From: CAVQCA01 sp963763115
Lineage (GTDB): Bacteria; Pseudomonadota; Gammaproteobacteria; UBA9214
Direction: 5' to 3'
DNA: 64,000 bases
Assembly (NCBI GenBank): GCA_963763115.1
Contig: CAVXNM010000035.1
Span: 1 to 64,000, forward strand
Shown piece by piece: positions 61,316-64,000 of the stretch (its first letter is position 1; every line of letters begins with the position of its first letter). Under the pieces are notes generated by a model. The model did not search any database, was not told the origin of the DNA, and worked only from the letters and a program-made list of their open reading frames with translations. Position numbers and translations under genes: made by a program.

Positions 61316-62533
61316 ATGCGTAATACCCTGCTGATACGAACAGGCCAGGGCGAGGACGGGAGCTGTGAATGGTTGCCGTTGGACGATGCCGGACAGCCGG
61401 TCGGGCGGGTACGCCGCGGAGAACTGTCTGACGCCGCCGCTGAAGCCAACGGTCTGCGTGTGGTTGTGCTGGTACCCGGTATTGATTGCCTGCTGACACA
61501 CGCGACCATCCCGGGACGCAACCGGCAGAAACTGCTCCGCGCCGTACCCTTCGCGCTCGAAGAACAACTCATCGAGGACGTTGAGAACTCGCATTTTTCC
61601 CTCGGCCCGGCGCTGCCAGGAGGCGGGTATCCGGTTGTGGTCATTGCCACGCGGCGCATCGAAGCCATTCTGGATGCCTGCCGGAGCGCAGGCCTGGACG
61701 TATATCAACTTGTGCCGGACATCCTCGCGGTGCCCTGCGCCGGCGATGCCGTCTGCGTGGTGATCGACGGGGACATGGCGCTGGTACGCACCGGCCCGTA
61801 TTCAGGCTTCGCCGTGGATACTGAAAACCTCGGATTGGTGCTGGCCGGTCAGCAGCAACCGGAAGACTCGCCGGTCACAACCGTCTCCGTCCAGGTGCCT
61901 GCCGGAGGCGTTCTGCCGGATCTTGGAGAGGCTGCGGCCGGGGCAGAGATCATTCGCTACGAGGGTCCCGCACTGATGCTGTTCTCTCAGGGTCTTGGCG
62001 GTGCGATTATCGACCTGTTGCAGGGTGCCTACAGTCGCAACCAGGAGTGGGGCAAGATCTGGCGGCCGTGGCGGGCTACCGCTGTGCTGCTGCTGGCAGG
62101 GATACTGCTCAGCAACATCGTCACGGGTGTTGACTATTTCATACTCCACAATGAACGGGATGAGCTGAATGCCCGCATACAGTCCGTATTCATGGAATCT
62201 TTTCCCGGCACCCGGCGGGTGGTCGATCCGCGGGTACAGATGCAGCAGCAACTCGAGCAGTTGCAGCGCCGGGCGGGAAGCGGCGGGCGGTTTCTGACCC
62301 TGCTGGCACGTTCGGCTGATGTGCTGCGCACGGCGAAGGACATCGAGATATCGGGCGCCAGTTACCGCGCCGGGCGGCTGGATGTGGATCTGACGGCGGC
62401 CAATCTGCAGGTTCTGGATCAACTGAAGCAATCCTTGTCCGCGCATGGCCTGGTAGTCGAGATCCAGTCCGCCGCGGCGGATGCCGGGCAGCGCGTGAAA
62501 AGCCGTCTGCGGATTCAAGGGAGTGAGGCATGA
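61316..62533 (+). CDS. gspL: Type II secretion inner membrane protein GspL
   Basis: A 405-residue bitopic protein. Actin-like cytoplasmic domain (residues 1-240; LLTHATIPGRNRQKLLRAVP, FALEEQLIEDVE), one span near 255-275 (ATAVLLLAGILLSNIVTGVD) and a ferredoxin-like periplasmic domain. GspL recruits the GspE ATPase to the membrane. It starts 58 bp after gspK. Confidence 0.92.
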   Translation: MRNTLLIRTGQGEDGSCEWLPLDDAGQPVGRVRRGELSDAAAEANGLRVVVLVPGIDCLLTHATIPGRNRQKLLRAVPFALEEQLIEDVENSHFSLGPALPGGGYPVVVIATRRIEAILDACRSAGLDVYQLVPDILAVPCAGDAVCVVIDGDMALVRTGPYSGFAVDTENLGLVLAGQQQPEDSPVTTVSVQVPAGGVLPDLGEAAAGAEIIRYEGPALMLFSQGLGGAIIDLLQGAYSRNQEWGKIWRPWRATAVLLLAGILLSNIVTGVDYFILHNERDELNARIQSVFMESFPGTRRVVDPRVQMQQQLEQLQRRAGSGGRFLTLLARSADVLRTAKDIEISGASYRAGRLDVDLTAANLQVLDQLKQSLSAHGLVVEIQSAAADAGQRVKSRLRIQGSEA

Positions 62534-63021
62534 AGGAGTGGCTGGCTGGACTTGACCCGCAGGAACGTCTGCTGGTCTACGGCGGCGGCGCCGTACTTGC
62601 GGTGATACTGCTGTATGCGGTGCTGGTACATCCGTTTCACAGCAGCTACGACAAACTCAGGGATGGCGTGGAAGAAAGGCGCGCAACCCTGTTGTGGATG
62701 CAGGAAAGCGCGCTCAAGGTCAAACAGCTAAAGGGTGCCAGTCCTGTCGCCGGCAAGGGCATGGCGGGGCGTTCACTGCTGTCGGTCACCGATGACGCGG
62801 CACGCGCGGCCGGTCTGGGCGCGGCGCTGAAACGGGTTGAACCGGATGGCAGCACCGGCGTGCGTGTCTGGCTGGAGGATGCGGCGTTTGATTCCGTTAT
62901 CGGCTGGCTGAACGTGATGGCATCACGCTACGGGGTCGACGTGGACAGCGCCTCCATTGAGCGTGCCGCTGCGGGCGGGCGTATCAATGCGCGACTGAGT
63001 CTGCAGGCTCCGGCGCCTTGA
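62530..63021 (+). CDS. gspM: Type II secretion inner membrane protein GspM
   Basis: A 163-residue protein. One span near residues 18-36 (LLVYGGGAVLAVILLYAVLV), then a helix and a ferredoxin-like periplasmic domain. It forms a complex with GspL. Its ATG overlaps the gspL stop. Confidence 0.88.
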   Translation: MKEWLAGLDPQERLLVYGGGAVLAVILLYAVLVHPFHSSYDKLRDGVEERRATLLWMQESALKVKQLKGASPVAGKGMAGRSLLSVTDDAARAAGLGAALKRVEPDGSTGVRVWLEDAAFDSVIGWLNVMASRYGVDVDSASIERAAAGGRINARLSLQAPAP

Positions 63022-63764
63022 AATCATTCTGGCGTCTTCCACTGGCAGGGGCCGCTGCCTACCTGTTGATTCTCCTGATTACCCTGCCGGCGGACCGTGT
63101 GAGCAAACTGCTGGAGCAGAACATAGTCGGTCTGGATCTGCAATCGGTCAGCGGGACCCTGTTCTCCGGCAAGGCAGAGCGCGTGGTGATACGCGGGCTG
63201 AGTATGGGGCCCGTCAGCTGGACCTTGCGGCCGTTGTCGTTGCTGCTGGCGCGGCTGGAATACCGGCTTGATCTGAAAGACCCGACTTTCCGGGGAACGG
63301 GCGTCGTGGGTACGGGCCCGGGCGGGCATGTTTACCTCCACGACCTGCAGGCGGAGTTGAAACCCGATCCGCTGGTCAATTATTTTTCACCCCTGCCGGT
63401 GCAGACTTCCGGGGGTGTGCGACTGTTGATTGAGTCGATGGATTTCATTGACGGGTTTCCCCGGGAACTCTCGGGCCATGTGGACTGGGTCGATGCGCGT
63501 ATCGTCGAACCCATGTTGATGTCGCTGGGTCATGTCGAGGCAACACTGCACAGCGAGGCAAATTCCCTCGTCTGCCTTCTGAGCGGTACCGGTGAGACCG
63601 CCCTGTCGGGTGAATTCTCTATGACCCGTGAAGATGATTACCGACTGAACCTGCTGCTGACGCCGGGCGCGGAGGTGTCGGCTGATATCGTCGATGGCCT
63701 GAAAACATTCGCTCAAGCCCGTCCGGGCGGCGCCTACCTGATCACCGACTCCGGACGCTGGTAA
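63018..63764 (+). CDS. gspN: Type II secretion protein GspN
   Basis: A 248-residue protein with one N-terminal membrane anchor (LPLAGAAAYLLILLITLPAD) and a beta-rich periplasmic body (VSGTLFSGKAERVVIRGLSM, GPVSWTLRPLSLLLARLEYR). This is the AsmA-like GspN fold. The TTG start overlaps the gspM stop. It appears to be the last gene of the gsp unit here; gspC, D, E and F are not in the window. Confidence 0.88.
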   Translation: MKSFWRLPLAGAAAYLLILLITLPADRVSKLLEQNIVGLDLQSVSGTLFSGKAERVVIRGLSMGPVSWTLRPLSLLLARLEYRLDLKDPTFRGTGVVGTGPGGHVYLHDLQAELKPDPLVNYFSPLPVQTSGGVRLLIESMDFIDGFPRELSGHVDWVDARIVEPMLMSLGHVEATLHSEANSLVCLLSGTGETALSGEFSMTREDDYRLNLLLTPGAEVSADIVDGLKTFAQARPGGAYLITDSGRW

Positions 63765-64000
63765 CGACTGCAACACTGGCATGATAATTTGCTGTGTTAT
63801 CTGTCACAGTCGTTCAGTTTGAAAAATGGTATTTCTGTTACGGTGTGTATTTCGATAGCGCAGGTTGGGCTGAACGAATGTGAGGCCCAACACTGACAGA
63901 CTTTGCGTCCTTGCCGTTGGGCTTCGCTGGGCTCAGCACAACCTGCAAGGCCGATCAGCTTGATATTTTGCTATTTATTTACGGGACGCCTCGAAGAATC
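63765..64000. other. End of window after gspN
   Basis: No gene seen. A GCTTCGCTGGGCTCAGC type stem near 63921-63937 is weak. Confidence 0.35.

Overview
The window looks like a chromosomal segment of a moderately GC-rich gammaproteobacterium. The gene families (GspG-N type II secretion, GlrR-type sigma-54 regulator, HemL, ThiD/ThiE, tRNA-Arg(ACG) 3' halves of gammaproteobacterial type) fit that class. A form I aerobic carbon monoxide dehydrogenase cluster suggests a carboxydovore or chemolithotroph. Genus-level placement is not possible from this sequence alone. Layout: 1-5412 begins with a transposase cut by the window edge. A small operon-like set follows: EEP-family hydrolase, CDP-alcohol phosphotransferase, PhnW-like class V aminotransferase and PgpA-like phosphatase. 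A decayed IS5-family element splits it. 6139-7099 holds a universal stress protein and a duplicated pair of tiny basic proteins. 7439-9850 is a tightly packed operon for an ExbB/MotA-like channel, an ExbD/MotB-like partner with a new-looking C-terminal domain, and a membrane zinc-ribbon protein. I regard this as the best candidate for an undescribed system. 10160-23600 is a mobile region: four copies of the 3' half of tRNA-Arg(ACG), three of them directly followed by an integrase gene or its remains. Cargo includes two SEL1-repeat proteins, a PIN/ribbon-helix-helix toxin-antitoxin pair, IS21 and IS3 elements, a broken STAS gene and a small secreted repeat protein. 24017-31848 mixes intact genes (AmrS-like radical SAM enzyme, GlgC, AcuI-like reductase, several small unknowns) with many remains: sufS joined to sufU, an Rrf2 regulator with one cysteine ligand missing, a P5C dehydrogenase tail, a keto-acid decarboxylase head, and moaD joined to moaE. 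31856-45119 is the CO oxidation region: moaA in the opposite direction, then coxM-S-L-G-D-E, an XdhC-YHS fusion, a MocA-like cytidylyltransferase, XdhC, a SufS-type desulfurase and a SufU-type scaffold, with a convergent TSUP permease. CoxL carries the form I active-site loop AYRCSFR. The desulfurase, MocA and XdhC proteins are well suited to sulfurating, modifying and delivering the molybdenum cofactor. 45722-53513 contains a GH43 glycosidase, an IS256 remnant, a two-domain F5/8C protein broken by G-run frameshifts, an orphan GlrR-like regulator preceded by a QseG-like tail, and a DedA-PAP2-LssY fusion. 53555-63764 carries hemL, thiD-thiE, rubredoxin, a DUF5063-like protein and the gspGHIJKLMN part of a type II secretion operon; gspG has a one-base frameshift. 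A short dispersed repeat of the CCGTGTGCTTCCGTGG type occurs four times between 51.4 and 58.6 kb.
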